NCBI GenBank assembly: GCA_037074615.1 | Contig: CM073562.1 | Location: 13,253,001-13,317,000 of the forward strand | Source: Leucaena leucocephala | Lineage: Eukaryota > Streptophyta > Magnoliopsida > Fabales > Fabaceae | DNA: 64,000 nucleotides | Direction of reading: 5' to 3' | Part shown: positions 62,950 through 64,000 of the stretch, one piece after another | Layout: each line of letters starts with the position of its first letter | How positions within the stretch are numbered: position 1 is the first letter of the stretch | The notes under the pieces: generated by a model | What the model saw: the letters and a program-made list of their open reading frames with translations, nothing else | Databases searched by the model: none | What the model was told of the DNA's origin: nothing | Made by a program: the position numbers and the translations under genes

Positions 62950-63400
62950 CCCTAATTAAATATACAATTATGAGATATTTACCTGTGGGTAAAGATAAAT
63001 CATAGCTATATATTTAATTATAAATGATATTTCAAATCCATATGTGATTAATGAATGTATGCAATAAATTCAATAAACAACGATAATGTGGCTACTCTTT
63101 AAAGAATTGCACGCTAACCACAAATATCATTCATATGCATTCAAAATCCAAATATGCACAAATTAATGGAAAAATTAATTCTTCCCTAATTAAATGTACA
63201 ATCATGAGATATCTACATGTGGGTAAAGATAAATCATAACTATACATTTAATTATAATTAATATTTTAAATTCATATGTGATTAATTAACGCATGCAACA
63301 AAAATAAATGAGGTGATATGGCTACTCCTTACAAAATTACATGCTAATCACAAATATCAATAACATGCATATAAATCTAAATATGCACAACATAATAGAA
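62950..63400. repeat. 234-bp tandem repeats in the copia leader
   Basis: A unit starting CCCTAATTAAAT occurs at 62950 and 63184 (period 234) with shared blocks such as GTGGGTAAAGATAAATCATA and ATATGTGATTAAT. A third, weaker copy may start before 62830 (ACATGTGGGCAAAGAC). The repeats lie between the gag start and the unseen 5' LTR. Confidence 0.75.
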
Positions 63401-64000
63401 CATTTAATAAATTAATTTAATCAATAAATGTGACTAAATAATTTAATTTAAATTCTTCCATTATTTCATGCACCAAAAAATGTATAATAAATCAATTTCA
63501 ACTCAAAAGATTTTTGCAACAAAATAAATAGTTAATTTAATTGCTAAGGTAAAAATTAATAGGCAATTAAATAATATAAAAAATTAAAATTTTATAAATA
63601 CCTTTTTTCAAAAATTAAAATAATAGATAAATTAATTTAAACATTTACAGTGTATGAAATATGAATAAAAATATTTTGAAAAAATCAAATTAAAGGCTAA
63701 AAATAATTTTCTAGAAATAAAACTAAGTGACCCATACACAATATTCTAAAACAGAGCCCAAAATAATTTTTAGAAATAAAATTTTGTCCAGCCTAAAAGC
63801 TGCAATAGCCCAATAAAAAAATTGTAATGTATGATCTAAAAGGTATTTTCTAGAAGCAAATAGGAAAAACAATTCAGCCCAAATATGTGTCAGCCGAATC
63901 TGGTTCTAAAAATAAAAAATATACAGTTGGCCCAAATGCTGAGGCGGTTCAGACAACTATAAAACAAAATTCAGTGGTACAAAATATGTCGGCCCAATCA

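Larger units (their letters stand above)
57654..64000 (-). mobile_element. Decayed Ty1/copia LTR retrotransposon, antisense
   Basis: Read on the minus strand, the window contains, from 64000 downward, a long leader, gag, pol in the copia order (integrase before reverse transcriptase and RNase H), a 3' untranslated part, a polypurine tract (about 58123-58137, GTAGGAGAAT) and one LTR (57654-58122). The 5' LTR and primer-binding site are beyond the window. A hAT-type MITE is inserted at 58243-58974. GAATA at 57649-57653 may be the 5-bp target duplication, but its partner is not visible. Confidence 0.85.

Noticed and set aside
1..64000. CRISPR arrays, bacterial operons or phage genes
   Set aside because: No spaced direct repeats of CRISPR type were seen, and the genes are intron-containing plant genes.
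1..64000. Nuclear tRNA or rRNA genes
   Set aside because: No complete cloverleaf with paired A and B boxes was recognised outside the SINE-like insert. 18S and 25S matches are limited to the short snoRNA guides.

Overview
This window looks like nuclear DNA of a eudicot plant. It is AT-rich, the genes are small and multi-exon with canonical plant splice sites, two of them encode plastid proteins, and the space between genes is filled with plant-type transposons. All gene models below were assembled by eye from splice sites and protein-family memory. No search was run, and the species cannot be named.

Layout. 0.7-4.6 kb (+): a COV1/LCV-family vascular-patterning membrane protein. 6.1-10.5 kb: a complete-looking PIF/Harbinger DNA transposon with both genes, terminal inverted repeats and TTA target duplications. 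10.8-11.9 kb: a BCS1-like ATPase relic and a Tourist-type MITE. 12.9-15.0 kb (-): a KOW/L24-type ribosomal protein. Just upstream of it, at 16.6-18.1 kb, a 1.5-kb foldback is built from two inverted copies of a MITE related to the Harbinger element. 20.3-21.8 kb (+): a polycistronic box C/D snoRNA gene with telo-box and TATA, holding U30, U27, an unnamed snoRNA and two U14 copies. 22.7-27.6 kb: a degraded tract with BCS1-like AAA-ATPase and RNase H relics. 28.0-29.6 kb (+): a LEA_2 membrane protein. 31.6-34.1 kb (-): plastidic type I signal peptidase. 35.4-38.0 kb: a dead LINE with a hAT-type MITE nested in it. 39.7-43.0 kb (-): a PERK receptor-like kinase. 43.3-52.9 kb: a gene desert with two short retroposon insertions. 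53.1-56.4 kb (-): the chlorophyll b reductase NYC1. 57.7-64.0 kb: a decayed Ty1/copia element in antisense, with a second hAT MITE nested in its 3' part. Its 5' LTR lies beyond the window.

The host genes do not form a pathway cluster. PLSP1 and NYC1 both act in the chloroplast, and PERK and the LEA_2 protein act at the plasma membrane or cell wall. What links parts of the window is transposon structure: an apparently autonomous Harbinger with a related non-autonomous family, three Stowaway-like MITEs, and two clear and one doubtful hAT MITEs.

The most notable items are the snoRNA cluster, with guides that match 18S rRNA exactly, the intact Harbinger, and the long MITE foldback about 0.1 kb from the L24 gene's 5' end.
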